NCBI RefSeq assembly: GCF_026013545.1
Contig: NZ_JAPDOG010000003.1
Coordinates: forward strand, 186,001 to 250,000
Source: Defluviimonas salinarum
GTDB taxonomy: Bacteria; Pseudomonadota; Alphaproteobacteria; Rhodobacterales; Rhodobacteraceae
Direction of reading: 5' to 3'
Length of the DNA stretch: 64,000 nt
The notes beneath the pieces were generated by a model that was not told the DNA's origin, did not search any database, and was given only the letters and a program-made list of their open reading frames with translations. Each line of letters starts with the position of its first letter. Position 1 is the stretch's first letter. Below, piece after piece: positions 26,744 through 35,111 of the stretch. The position numbers were made by a program, and so were the translations under genes.

Positions 26744-27502
26744 TTACGCGGGATCGGCGTCCCGCCGGTAGGTCTCAACGAAGCGGCGCAGGATGATCTC
26801 CGGCATGTGCACGTCGCTTTGCCGGCACATCTCGATCAGCCGGTCGGCATCCTCGGGAGGAAAATAGCCCTTGTTGCGGTAAATCCGGATGCGCAGCTCG
26901 AACCCGTCGCTGTCGGCCTCGGGGTGGAACTGGGTGGCATAGACGTTCCGCCCGTAACGGATCATCTGGAACGGGCACGGATCGGAGGCCAGCAGGTGAA
27001 CGGCGCCCTCGGGCAGTTCCTGAAGTGCCTCCTTGTGGCCGACGAAGGCGAGGAACAGCTCCGGCAGCCCCGCGATCAGCGGATCGGCCGCCCCCTCGGG
27101 CGTGACCCGGCAGAGCGTGGCCCCGACCGGCTCGCCATAGCGCGCCTTGCTCACCCGGCCGCCGAGGTGGTGGCCGAGCACGCCGATCCCGTAGCAGCAG
27201 CCGAGGAACGGAACATCGCGAGCCGTGATCTCGGGCATGATGCCGAGGACCGCCGCCTCGATCCGCGCCTCGACCGGGGATTTCTCCTCCGGCGCGTCGC
27301 TGACGCAGCCGGGGCCGCCGCCGACGATGACGCCGGAATAGTCGGACAGATCAAGCCCCTCCGGCAGCGGCTCGAGATCGAGCCGGATCCGGTGCGTCTC
27401 CTCCGCGCCAAGCCCGCCCTTGCGCAGGAACGCAGCGAACTCGTCGTCGGCGGCCTCGGTCTCGGGGCGGAGCTGCAGGACGAGGAACGGTTTCGCCGTC
27501 AT
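26744..27502 (-). CDS. class I glutamine amidotransferase-like protein
   Basis: 252 residues with a class I (GATase1) fold. The nucleophile is C103 in FLGCCYGIGVLGHHLGG, and the other triad members are H193 and E195 in ATQFHPEAD. It is closest in style to stand-alone GuaA-type amidotransferases, but could be a gamma-glutamyl hydrolase comparable in role to PuuD. Its start overlaps the M20 hydrolase stop by 4 bases. It is the last gene of the minus-strand polyamine island, so cleavage of a gamma-glutamyl intermediate is a reasonable but unproven idea. Confidence 0.85.
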   Translation of the reverse strand: MTAKPFLVLQLRPETEAADDEFAAFLRKGGLGAEETHRIRLDLEPLPEGLDLSDYSGVIVGGGPGCVSDAPEEKSPVEARIEAAVLGIMPEITARDVPFLGCCYGIGVLGHHLGGRVSKARYGEPVGATLCRVTPEGAADPLIAGLPELFLAFVGHKEALQELPEGAVHLLASDPCPFQMIRYGRNVYATQFHPEADSDGFELRIRIYRNKGYFPPEDADRLIEMCRQSDVHMPEIILRRFVETYRRDADPA

Positions 27503-28662
27503 GCCGCCGGCATCCGCTCCTCGATGATGCCCGCCCACCAGGAGCATCCGGCGGGGATCGCCTCGTCGTTGAAGTTGTATTCCGGGTGGTGGACCATCGC
27601 GGTATCGCCGTTGCCGACGAGGATATAGGCGCCCGGCCGCTCCTCGAGCATGAAGGCGAAATCCTCGCCGCCCATGATCAGCGGGGCCTTTCCGCAGCTG
27701 CCCGAGATCTTCGAGGCCACCTGCGCGGCGAAGCCGGTCTGCTCCTCGGAATTCACCATCACGGGATAGCCGCGCATGTAGTTCACATGCGCCTTGGCGC
27801 CATAGGCATCCGCCGTGGCCTCGGCGATCTTGACGAGCCGGGTCTCGGCGAGCTTGCGCACCGCCTTGTCGAGCGTCCGCACGGTCCCCTTCAGCGTCAC
27901 CTTCTGTGGAATCACGTTGAAGGCCTTGGATTCGGTTTCGAAGCTCGTGACCGAGACGACGACCTGGCTGACCGGATCGACGTTGCGGCTGGCGATGGTC
28001 TGGAAGGCGATGACGATCTGGCTCGCCACCACGGTCGTGTCGATCGTCTGATGCGGCTTTGCGGCATGGCCGCCCTTCCCTTCGACGACAATCTCGAACT
28101 GGTCGGTCGCGGCGAAGAAAGCGCCGGGGCGGATCGCGAAGGAGCCGACGGGCTGGCCCGGCCAGTTGTGCATCCCGTAGACCTCCTGGATGCGGAACCG
28201 CTCCATCATCCCGTCCTCGCACATCTCGCGGCCGCCGCCGCCGCCCTCCTCGGCGGGCTGGAAGATCACGATGGCAGTGCCGTCGAAGTTGCGGGTCTCG
28301 GCGAGGTACTTCGCCGCGCCGAGCAACATCGCGCTATGGCCGTCATGGCCGCAGGCATGCATCCTGCCCTTGGTCCTGGAGGCATAGGGCAGCCCCGTCG
28401 CCTCGATGATCGGCAGCGCGTCCATGTCGGCGCGAAGCCCGATCACTTTGCCCTTGGTGTCGGTCCGGCCCTTGATCACGCCGACGACGCCGGTGCGGCC
28501 GATTCCCTCGACCACCTCGTCACAGCCGAACCCCTTCAGAAGCTCGGCGACCCGTGCGGCGGTGCGGTGGGTGTCGAACAGAAGCTCGGGATGTTCGTGG
28601 AAATCGCGCCTCCAGCCGGTGATTTCCGGCAGGAGTTCGGCGAAGCGGTTCTTGACGGGCAT
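27499..28662 (-). CDS. M20-family metal-dependent amidohydrolase
   Basis: 387 residues in the HipO/aminoacylase branch of M20. Visible: WRRDFHEHPEL, the metal-binding MHACGHDGHSAMLLGA, the catalytic FQPAEEGGGGGREM, and the C-terminal MGGEDFAFMLE and MVHHPEYNFND. The lid-domain block SFETESKAFNVIPQKVTLKGTVRT is present. It hydrolyses amide bonds of N-acyl amino acids or similar compounds. The start at 28662 (MPVKNRFAEL) has GGGAGCC upstream. It sits between a FAD oxidase and the amidotransferase in the polyamine island, so its substrate may be an N-acyl or gamma-glutamyl amine product. Confidence 0.9.
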   Translation of the reverse strand: MPVKNRFAELLPEITGWRRDFHEHPELLFDTHRTAARVAELLKGFGCDEVVEGIGRTGVVGVIKGRTDTKGKVIGLRADMDALPIIEATGLPYASRTKGRMHACGHDGHSAMLLGAAKYLAETRNFDGTAIVIFQPAEEGGGGGREMCEDGMMERFRIQEVYGMHNWPGQPVGSFAIRPGAFFAATDQFEIVVEGKGGHAAKPHQTIDTTVVASQIVIAFQTIASRNVDPVSQVVVSVTSFETESKAFNVIPQKVTLKGTVRTLDKAVRKLAETRLVKIAEATADAYGAKAHVNYMRGYPVMVNSEEQTGFAAQVASKISGSCGKAPLIMGGEDFAFMLEERPGAYILVGNGDTAMVHHPEYNFNDEAIPAGCSWWAGIIEERMPAA

Positions 28663-28768
28663 GGATGGGCTCCCTCGGGTTCTTCTTGGCGCCTTGCGCT
28701 TTGGCCGGCGCGGATCGCGGGCGATCCTCTGCCAAATCGCCGCGCCCCGCAAGGTCTGGGGGGTGTCA

Positions 28769-30106
28769 TCACCTGTCCAGGAAACCGTACCAGGCGTAGG
28801 CCGGCGTTAGGAGCGCACGGCGGAACCGGCCGAGCGGAAACCGCGCGGGCGGCCTTGCCATCACCGCGGGCGCGGCACCCCTCCCGGTCGCAAGCCGCGC
28901 GAGCAGATGTCCCGCATAGGTTCCCATCGCCACGCCGTTACCGTGATAGGCGAAACCAGCCCAGGCATTTGGCCAATCGCCGATGGGACCTGCATAGGGG
29001 GTCAGATACCAGCTCAGGCAGACGAAGCCCGACCAGTAATGCGGCGTCTCGATACCGGCCCAGGCGGGGAACATCGCCTCGAAATCGGCCCGGATCTTGC
29101 GGTGCATCGCGTCCTGAGCCACGGCATCGGCACGGATGCCGCCGCGCATCCCGAACAGGAAACGCCGGTTCGGCATCAACCGGAAATAGTGCAGGAGCCG
29201 GCGCGTGTCATAGGCCATGAGATCGCTCGACCAGCCCTGCCCGGCAATCTCCTCCGGTGTCAGGGGGCGTGACACCAGCACCGCCGACTGCGTCGGCAGG
29301 TAGCGCCCGGCCATCCAGCCCGGCAGATCGTCGCTTGAATAGCCGTTGGTGGCGACGATCAGCTTCTTGGCCTCCAGGACGCCATCGGGCGTGTGAAGCC
29401 GATAGCCATCGCCCAAGGGCTCGATCCGTATGACGGGCGAATTCTCATAGAGCCGTGCCCCCGCCTCGCGCGCGGCGTGGGCAAGGCCCAGCACATATTT
29501 CAGCGGGTTGAGCGCGAAGCCGAGCGGCAAGCGCAGCGCGCCGTGAAACCCCGGCCCCGAGAGCCCCTCGCCCGCCAGCTCGCCGGGGCCGATGAGCTCG
29601 GTCCGAACCCCGTAAGCCCGCTCCAGCTCTGGCGCCTCGGCCCGGAGCGCGGCAAGATCGCGCGGCCGATGCGCGAGCACGACCTCCCCGCCCTTCGAAT
29701 GAACGTCGGCCGCGATCCCGTGCCGGTCGATGAGATCGCCGACGAGCGCCACCGCCTCCTTCTGCGCGCCATGCCATTCGGCAAGCCCCGCGTCACCGAA
29801 GCGGCGGCGGAGCGTCGCCTCGCTGGCCTTGGTACCGCCGATACAGGCGAACCCGCCATTGCGCCCCGAAGCCCCCCAGCCGATCGCCTCGGCTTCGAGG
29901 ACCGCGACATCGGCGCCCGCGTCGCGAGCGAGGTGCAGGGCCGCCGACAACCCGGTATAGCCGCCGCCGATGACCGCGATCTCGGCCCGTTCGGCACCGA
30001 CGAGCGCCGGACCTGGACCCGGCCGCTCGACTGTCGTGCCCCAGTAGCAACCCGCAACCGGGCCGCCGCCGTAGCCGTGATCCTCGTAAATGCGCCGCAT
30101 CGCCAA
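28769..30106 (-). CDS. FAD-dependent amine oxidoreductase (PuuB/OrdL-like)
   Basis: 445 residues of the D-amino-acid-oxidase (DAO) superfamily. The Rossmann FAD motif is IAVIGGGYTGLSAALHLA, followed by GWGASGRNGGF; the C-terminal FAD-contact block is GFAYHGNGVAMGTYAGHLLA. This is the layout of gamma-glutamylputrescine oxidase (PuuB) and related amine oxidases. It follows the polyamine permease gene by 8 bases and belongs to the same operon. A second, clearly different PuuB-like gene lies on the other strand at 36523. A start at 30100 (MRRIYEDH) is possible. Confidence 0.88.
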   Translation of the reverse strand: MAMRRIYEDHGYGGGPVAGCYWGTTVERPGPGPALVGAERAEIAVIGGGYTGLSAALHLARDAGADVAVLEAEAIGWGASGRNGGFACIGGTKASEATLRRRFGDAGLAEWHGAQKEAVALVGDLIDRHGIAADVHSKGGEVVLAHRPRDLAALRAEAPELERAYGVRTELIGPGELAGEGLSGPGFHGALRLPLGFALNPLKYVLGLAHAAREAGARLYENSPVIRIEPLGDGYRLHTPDGVLEAKKLIVATNGYSSDDLPGWMAGRYLPTQSAVLVSRPLTPEEIAGQGWSSDLMAYDTRRLLHYFRLMPNRRFLFGMRGGIRADAVAQDAMHRKIRADFEAMFPAWAGIETPHYWSGFVCLSWYLTPYAGPIGDWPNAWAGFAYHGNGVAMGTYAGHLLARLATGRGAAPAVMARPPARFPLGRFRRALLTPAYAWYGFLDR

Positions 30107-30114
30107 GGCGCCGT

Positions 30115-30933
30115 TCAGGTCCGCACCGCCGCCAGTTCTTCGGCACGCTGTCGGGCGATCGACCGCTTGGAGATCAGCGAGGCGCTGATCACTCCGACCG
30201 TCACGATCGAGATCAGGATCGTCGAGAGCGCGTTAATCTGCGGATTCACCCCAAGCCGCACCGAGGAGAAGATCTTCATCGGCAGCGTCGTCGCCGAGGG
30301 CCCCGCCACGAACTGCGAGATGACAAGGTCGTCGAGCGAGAGCGTGAAGGCGAGAAGCCAGCCCGAGACCACCGCCGGCGCGATGATCGGCAGGGTGACC
30401 GACTTGAACGCGTCGAACGGCGTGCAGCCGAGATCGAGCGCCGCCTCCTCCAGCGACCGGTCGAAGGTCGCGAGGCGAGAGGAGACCACGACCGAAACGA
30501 AGCACATCGTGAAGGTGATGTGCGCGAGGATGATGGTGAAGACCCCGCGGTCGAGCCCGATGGTGATGAAGAGCAGAAGCATGGCGAGACCGGTGATCAC
30601 CTCCGGCATGACGAGCGGCGCGTAGATCATGCCGGAAAACATCGTGCGCCCGGGAAAGCGCCCGGCCCGGACGATCACGTAAGCCGCCATCGTGCCGAGG
30701 ACGGTCGCCACCGTCGAGGAGATGACGGCGACCTTCAGCGTCACCCAGGCCGCGTTCAGGAAGGCCTGATCGCGAAAGAGCTCACCATACCACTTGGTGG
30801 AAAACCCGGCCCAGACCGTGACCAGCTTCGACTCGTTGAACGAGAAGGTCACGAGGATGATCATCGGCAGGTAGAGGAACGCGAAGCCGAGCGTGATCGA
30901 GGTCGCGTTGAACCAGGAAAAACGGCGGTTCAT
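30115..30933 (-). CDS. polyamine ABC transporter, inner-membrane permease PotC type
   Basis: 272 residues with six membrane helices. The binding-protein-dependent permease signature with the EAA loop reads EEAALDLGCTPFDAFKSVTLPIIAPAV. PotC-type N-terminus (FAFLYLPMIILVTFSFNESKL). It pairs with the PotB-type permease whose stop it overlaps by 4 bases (ATGA). Together with PotA- and PotD-type proteins it imports putrescine or spermidine; the binding protein gene is upstream. The exact polyamine cannot be read from sequence. Confidence 0.9.
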   Translation of the reverse strand: MNRRFSWFNATSITLGFAFLYLPMIILVTFSFNESKLVTVWAGFSTKWYGELFRDQAFLNAAWVTLKVAVISSTVATVLGTMAAYVIVRAGRFPGRTMFSGMIYAPLVMPEVITGLAMLLLFITIGLDRGVFTIILAHITFTMCFVSVVVSSRLATFDRSLEEAALDLGCTPFDAFKSVTLPIIAPAVVSGWLLAFTLSLDDLVISQFVAGPSATTLPMKIFSSVRLGVNPQINALSTILISIVTVGVISASLISKRSIARQRAEELAAVRT

Positions 30934-31826
30934 TGGTCAGCCTCCCTCTGCTTCTGCTCGTTGCGCTGAAAGAGCACGATCGGGATGATCAGGATGAGGA
31001 GCAGCACGACGGCCACGGCCGAGGCGACCGGCCAGTCGCGGTTGTTGAAGAACTCCTCGAACAGCACCTTGCCGATCATCAGGGTCGAGGATCCGCCAAG
31101 GAGCGAGGGAATGACGAACTCGCCGAGCGCCGGGATGAAGACGAGGAAGCTGCCGGCGATGACGCCGGGGCGCGACAGCGGGAAAGTCACGAGCCAGAAG
31201 GCCTGGATCCGCGAGCAGCCGAGATCCTCGGCCGCCTCGATCAGTGATCCGTCGAGCTTTTCCAGCGCCGAGTAGATCGGCAGCACCATGAACGGCAGAT
31301 AGGTGTAGACGATGCCGATGTAGACGGCCGTATTGGTGTTGAGGATCTGGATGGAGCTGTCGGTCAGCCCGGTCCACATCAGGAGCTGGTTGAGGAAGCC
31401 CTCGTTCGACAGGATCGACATCCAGGAATAGACGCGGATCAGGAACGAGGTCCAGAACGGCAGGATCACCAGCATCATCAGCGTCGGACGCCATTCGTCG
31501 GGTGCTTGCGCCATCCCGTAGGCGATCGGATAGCCAACGAGCAGCGTAAGGAAGGTCGAGATGATCGCGATCTTCAGGCTCGAGAGATACGCGGTGTAGT
31601 AAAGCGCGTCCTCGGCGAGGAAGGTGAAGTTCTCGAAATCGAGCGCGCTCAGGAAGGACTTGAATCCATCCCAGCCCGCCGAAAGATCGAGCACCGGCGT
31701 ATAGGGCGGAATCGAGATCGCATAGTCCGACAGCGCGATCTTCAGAACGATCGCGAACGGAATGAGGAAGAAGACCAGAAGCCACGCATAGGGTGCGAGG
31801 ATCAGGAACAGCCGGCGGATATTCAT
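30930..31826 (-). CDS. polyamine ABC transporter, inner-membrane permease PotB type
   Basis: 298 residues with six membrane helices; the first is at residues 8-32. The EAA loop is IEAAEDLGCSRIQAFWLVTFPLSRPGV. The long periplasmic loop after helix 1 (about residues 38-75) is typical for PotB/PotH. The gene lies 10 bases downstream of the ATPase gene and overlaps potC. Part of a four-component polyamine importer. Confidence 0.9.
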   Translation of the reverse strand: MNIRRLFLILAPYAWLLVFFLIPFAIVLKIALSDYAISIPPYTPVLDLSAGWDGFKSFLSALDFENFTFLAEDALYYTAYLSSLKIAIISTFLTLLVGYPIAYGMAQAPDEWRPTLMMLVILPFWTSFLIRVYSWMSILSNEGFLNQLLMWTGLTDSSIQILNTNTAVYIGIVYTYLPFMVLPIYSALEKLDGSLIEAAEDLGCSRIQAFWLVTFPLSRPGVIAGSFLVFIPALGEFVIPSLLGGSSTLMIGKVLFEEFFNNRDWPVASAVAVVLLLILIIPIVLFQRNEQKQREADQ

Positions 31827-31836
31827 GACGCCCCCC

Positions 31837-32979
31837 TCAGCTCAGCAGCACGACGCCGGCGGTGTCGGTGAAGGACAGCCACACCCGGTCGTCCCAGCTG
31901 ATGTCGCGGCGCGAGATGCGGCGGTCGTTGGCGACCTGCGCCTTGATCATCCGCCCGCCCGCAACCTCGACCTTGTAGGTCGAGATATTGCCGAGATAGG
32001 CGATGTCGTGGACGGCCCCCTCGATCGCGTTGGCGCGGCCCTCGGGTTTCTCGGTGGTGATCGCCACCTTCTCGGGCCGGATCGCGAAATGCACCCGTGC
32101 CCCCTTGGCGACCTGCCCCGCCGGGGTGGCCGCGATCTCCGGCTGACCCTCGGCCCAGGCGATGGCAACCATGCCCTCGCCCTTCGGCGCGGCAGTGCCC
32201 TCGATGATGTTCACGTCGCCGATGAAGTCCGCGACATAGACCGAGTTCGGGGTCTCGTAGATTCGGTCGGGCGTGTCGACCTGGATCATCCTTCCGTGGT
32301 CCATGACCGCGACGCGGCTGGCGACCGTCATCGCCTCCTCCTGGTCGTGGGTCACGATCACGAAGGTAGTTCCGGTTTTCTCCTGGATGTCCATCAGCTC
32401 GAACTGGGTGTCCTGACGCAGCTTCTTGTCGAGCGCGCCGAGGGGCTCATCCAGCAGCAGGAGCTTCGGCGCCTTGGCCAGCGACCGCGCAAGCGCCACG
32501 CGCTGGCGCTGACCGCCCGAGATCTGATGCGGCTTGCGCTTGGCGAACTTTTCCAGCCGGACGAGGCGCAGCATCTCCTCGACCCGGGCGCCGATCTTGT
32601 CGGCGGGCATGTCCGACCGTTTCAGCCCGAAGGCAATGTTGTCCCAGACCGACAGATGCGGAAACAGCGCGTAGCTCTGGAACATCATATTCGTCGCGCG
32701 CCGGTTCGGCGGGATCGGGGCGATGTCCTGACCGTCGAGCAGGATCGTACCCGTCGTCGGCTTCTCGAAGCCCGCAAGCATCCGCATCAGCGTGGTCTTG
32801 CCGCAACCCGACGGCCCGAGGAGCGCGAAGAATTCGCGCCGGTAGATGTCCAATGTCAGATCGTCAATTGCGATGAATTCGCCGAATTTCTTCGTCACGT
32901 TCTGGAACCGGATCAACGGCTTCTCGTTCGGATCGTTCCAGGGGGCGAAGACCGGGCGGTTGGCGGACTGCTGATCCAT
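31837..32979 (-). CDS. polyamine ABC transporter, ATP-binding protein PotA type
   Basis: 380 residues. Walker A is G55-T62 in LLGPSGCGKTTL; the ABC signature is ISGGQRQRVALARSLA; Walker B is LLLLDEPLGALD; the switch His lies in FVIVTHDQEEA. The C-terminal third is the TOBE domain found in PotA and MalK types. It energises the PotB/PotC permease pair. It lies 65 bases after the binding-protein gene, with a strong hairpin in between. Confidence 0.93.
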   Translation of the reverse strand: MDQQSANRPVFAPWNDPNEKPLIRFQNVTKKFGEFIAIDDLTLDIYRREFFALLGPSGCGKTTLMRMLAGFEKPTTGTILLDGQDIAPIPPNRRATNMMFQSYALFPHLSVWDNIAFGLKRSDMPADKIGARVEEMLRLVRLEKFAKRKPHQISGGQRQRVALARSLAKAPKLLLLDEPLGALDKKLRQDTQFELMDIQEKTGTTFVIVTHDQEEAMTVASRVAVMDHGRMIQVDTPDRIYETPNSVYVADFIGDVNIIEGTAAPKGEGMVAIAWAEGQPEIAATPAGQVAKGARVHFAIRPEKVAITTEKPEGRANAIEGAVHDIAYLGNISTYKVEVAGGRMIKAQVANDRRISRRDISWDDRVWLSFTDTAGVVLLS

Positions 32980-33002
32980 TATGTCCTCGTGTGATATGCG
33001 AA

Positions 33003-33027
33003 GCCCCGCGCCGGAAGGGCGCGGGGC
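33003..33027 (-). promoter_or_regulatory. intercistronic hairpin between the binding-protein and ATPase genes
   Basis: Perfect 10-bp arms GCCCCGCGCC (33003-33012) and GGCGCGGGGC (33018-33027) with a 5-base loop. No T-run follows on the minus strand, so it is more likely an mRNA 3'-end stabiliser or partial attenuator than a full terminator. This is a common device to express a binding protein in excess over its permease. Confidence 0.6.
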
Positions 33028-33044
33028 AGGATTGGGAGGTGCGC

Positions 33045-34127
33045 TCAGGTACCCGACTTGACCTTGGTCCAGAGCCGCGTCACGTCGCGGTTGACCTTCG
33101 GATCCCAGGTCGTCGTGGTGTAGAGGTTGTTCATCGTCTCCTCGTCCGGATAGATCGCCGGATCGCCGATCACCTCCGGATCAAGGAACTCCTGCGACGC
33201 CTTGTTGCCGTTCGGATAGTAGACATAGTTCGAAGCGGCGGCCGCGTTGTTCGCATCGAGGATGAAGTCGATGAACTTGTGGGCGGCGTCCGGGTTCGGC
33301 GCGTCGACCGGGATCGCCAGCTGGTCGAACCACATCAGCGCGCCTTCCTTCGGGATGTGATACTCGATCTCGACCCCGTTATCGGCCTCGATGGCGCGGG
33401 CCTGTGCCTGGAAGACGTCGCCCGACCAGCCGAAGGCCACGCAGATGTCGCCGTTGGCGAGCGCGTTGATGTATTCGGACGAGTGGAACTTCTGCACGAA
33501 GGGCGCGATCGCCGTCAACACCGGCTCGGCCTTGGAGATCGTCTCGAAATCCTGCGCATCCGGGTCTTCGCCGATATACTTCAGCGCCGCCGGGATGATC
33601 TCGACCGGCGCGTCGAGCATGTGGATGCCGCAGGACGCGAGCTTTTCCGCGTTCGCGGGATCGAAGACCAGCGCCAGCGAGTTGACCGGCGCATCCTCGC
33701 CGAGCACCTCCTTGACCTTCTGGACGTTGATACCGATCCCGGTCGATCCCCACATGTAGTTGATCGAGTACTCGTTGCCCGGGTCGTACTTCTCGGTCCG
33801 CTCGGCGATCGCGTCCCAGACGTTGCCGATGTTCGAGAGCTTCGACTTGTCGAGCTTCTGGAACGCGCCGGCCTGGATCTGACGCGACAGGAACGTGCCC
33901 GAGGGGACCACGACATCGTAGCCCGAACCACCCGCGAGCAGCTTGGTCTCGAGGATCTCGTTCGAATCGAACACGTCGTAGATCAGGTCGATCCCGGTTT
34001 CTTCCTTGAACTTCGCCAGGAGCGCTTCGTCGATATAATCCGACCAGTTGTAGACATGGACCTCCTCGGCCCCCGCCGCGCCGGCCACCGCGATCGCGGC
34101 CGCCATCGTCATCCCCGTAAGCTTCAT
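33045..34127 (-). CDS. polyamine ABC transporter, periplasmic binding protein (PotD/PotF type)
   Basis: 360 residues with a Sec signal peptide (MKLTGMTMAAAIAVAGAAGA, cleavage near residue 20). The mature N-terminus EEVHVYNWSDYIDEALL is the hallmark of PotD/PotF (VxVYNWxDYI). The ligand-pocket region includes SNEILETKLLAGGSGYDVVVPS and MWGSTGIGINV. The ATG at 34127 is preceded by an exceptionally good ribosome site (AGGAGGT, 4-base spacing). It is the first gene of the island's minus-strand operon; TTTGATCAAA lies 74 bases upstream. Confidence 0.93.
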   Translation of the reverse strand: MKLTGMTMAAAIAVAGAAGAEEVHVYNWSDYIDEALLAKFKEETGIDLIYDVFDSNEILETKLLAGGSGYDVVVPSGTFLSRQIQAGAFQKLDKSKLSNIGNVWDAIAERTEKYDPGNEYSINYMWGSTGIGINVQKVKEVLGEDAPVNSLALVFDPANAEKLASCGIHMLDAPVEIIPAALKYIGEDPDAQDFETISKAEPVLTAIAPFVQKFHSSEYINALANGDICVAFGWSGDVFQAQARAIEADNGVEIEYHIPKEGALMWFDQLAIPVDAPNPDAAHKFIDFILDANNAAAASNYVYYPNGNKASQEFLDPEVIGDPAIYPDEETMNNLYTTTTWDPKVNRDVTRLWTKVKSGT

Positions 34128-34200
34128 AGTACCTCCTAAGGTCTGTTGGAGTGGACAGCCCAAGGGCCATCCGCAGGGTCTTCGCCTCTTGTTGCGCCAT

Positions 34201-34210
34201 TTTGATCAAA
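34201..34210. promoter_or_regulatory. TTTGATCAAA operator in the potD-gntR divergent region
   Basis: A 10-bp palindrome TTTGATCAAA between the binding-protein gene and the GntR gene. The same motif occurs after the GntR gene, before the aminotransferase. Its repeated, palindromic form and its location in a divergent promoter region suggest it is the binding site of the GntR regulator encoded at 34302. Confidence 0.6.
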
Positions 34211-34301
34211 TTTTTCGACTCAAATCAACATGGCATTTCCGCAAAGCGCAATCTATTATGGCAGAAACAAAATATCGCACAGCCCCTGTCGAGAAACCCG
34301 A

Positions 34302-34979
34302 ATGAAAAACATGATCAACGCCAGCGAATCGCCCAGAAAGGTGCCCTCGCACGAGATCACCTACTGCCGACTCCGCGACATGATTCTCTTCGGTCAGCTC
34401 GCGCCTGGCCAGCCGGTGACGATCCAGGGTCTGACCGCGACGCTCGAGGCCGGCATGACCCCCGTGCGCGAGGCGATCCGCAAGCTCACCGCCGAAGGTG
34501 CGCTCGAACTTCAGGGCAACCGCCGCGTGTCGGTGCCCCAGCTCACCGTCTCGCAACTCGACGAGATCGCCTTTGCCCGCCTGACGATCGAACCGAAGCT
34601 GGCACAGATGGCGACCAACCATCTGCGGGCAAATGATATCGCCGCACTGGCGCGGATCGACGGCGAGATCGACCAGGCCATCGCCGGAGGCGATGTCCAG
34701 CGCTACCTGCGCGGCAACTTCAACTTTCACTTCACGCTCTATGAACGCGCGGAAGCACCGATTCTGCTGTCGATCGCCCAGATGCTCTGGCTGCGTTTCG
34801 GCCCCTCGCTCCGGGTGGTCTGCGGCCGATACGGCACTGCCAACCTGCCCGACCGCCACGGCGAGGCGCTGGATGCGATGCGCTCGGGAGATGCCGCCCA
34901 GCTCGCCGCGGCGCTCGAGGGTGACATCGCCCAGGGAATCGAGCAGGTACGGCTTTCGCTCCCCCCTTCCGGAATTTGA
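34302..34979 (+). CDS. GntR-family transcriptional regulator (FadR/FCD subfamily)
   Basis: 225 residues from the ATG at 34302 (MKNMINASESPRK). The N-terminal winged helix is ITYCRLRDMILFGQLAPGQPVTIQGLTATLEAGMTPVREAIRKLTAEGAL (GMTPVREAIRKLTAEG being the signature). The C-terminal all-helical FCD domain has FHFTLYERAE, and metal-binding His/Asp positions common in this subgroup. It lies between the polyamine transporter operon and the catabolic aminotransferase. TTTGATCAAA sites flank the gene on both sides, and the downstream site overlaps its own stop codon. Probable role: polyamine-responsive repressor of both operons. Confidence 0.92.
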   Translation: MKNMINASESPRKVPSHEITYCRLRDMILFGQLAPGQPVTIQGLTATLEAGMTPVREAIRKLTAEGALELQGNRRVSVPQLTVSQLDEIAFARLTIEPKLAQMATNHLRANDIAALARIDGEIDQAIAGGDVQRYLRGNFNFHFTLYERAEAPILLSIAQMLWLRFGPSLRVVCGRYGTANLPDRHGEALDAMRSGDAAQLAAALEGDIAQGIEQVRLSLPPSGI

Positions 34980-34986
34980 TCAAATT
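34973..34986. promoter_or_regulatory. extended TTTGATCAAA operator upstream of the aminotransferase
   Basis: Perfect 14-bp palindrome AATTTGATCAAATT that includes the TGA stop of gntR (34977-34979). It lies immediately upstream of a good -35 box at 34990. The 10-bp core is identical to the site at 34201. Confidence 0.62.
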
Positions 34987-34989
34987 CTA

Positions 34990-35017
34990 TTGACATCGCC
35001 GGTTTTGATCATATCCT
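34990..35017 (+). promoter_or_regulatory. promoter of the aminotransferase/FAD oxidase operon
   Basis: A perfect sigma-70-type -35 box TTGACA (34990-34995), a 16-base spacer, and TATCCT (35012-35017) as -10. A second partial operator, TTTGATCATA (35004-35013), lies in the spacer and overlaps the -10. Together with the palindrome just upstream of the -35 this is a classic repressor arrangement. The transcript would start about 90 bases before the ATG at 35112. Confidence 0.55.
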
Positions 35018-35111
35018 GTGCGTGACTGACAGACTGGCCGACGCCCGCCCGACGCGGCGCCGACCGCACTGCGACACCCGCCCTACAGGCCCGAACACGA
35101 CAGGTTCCGCG

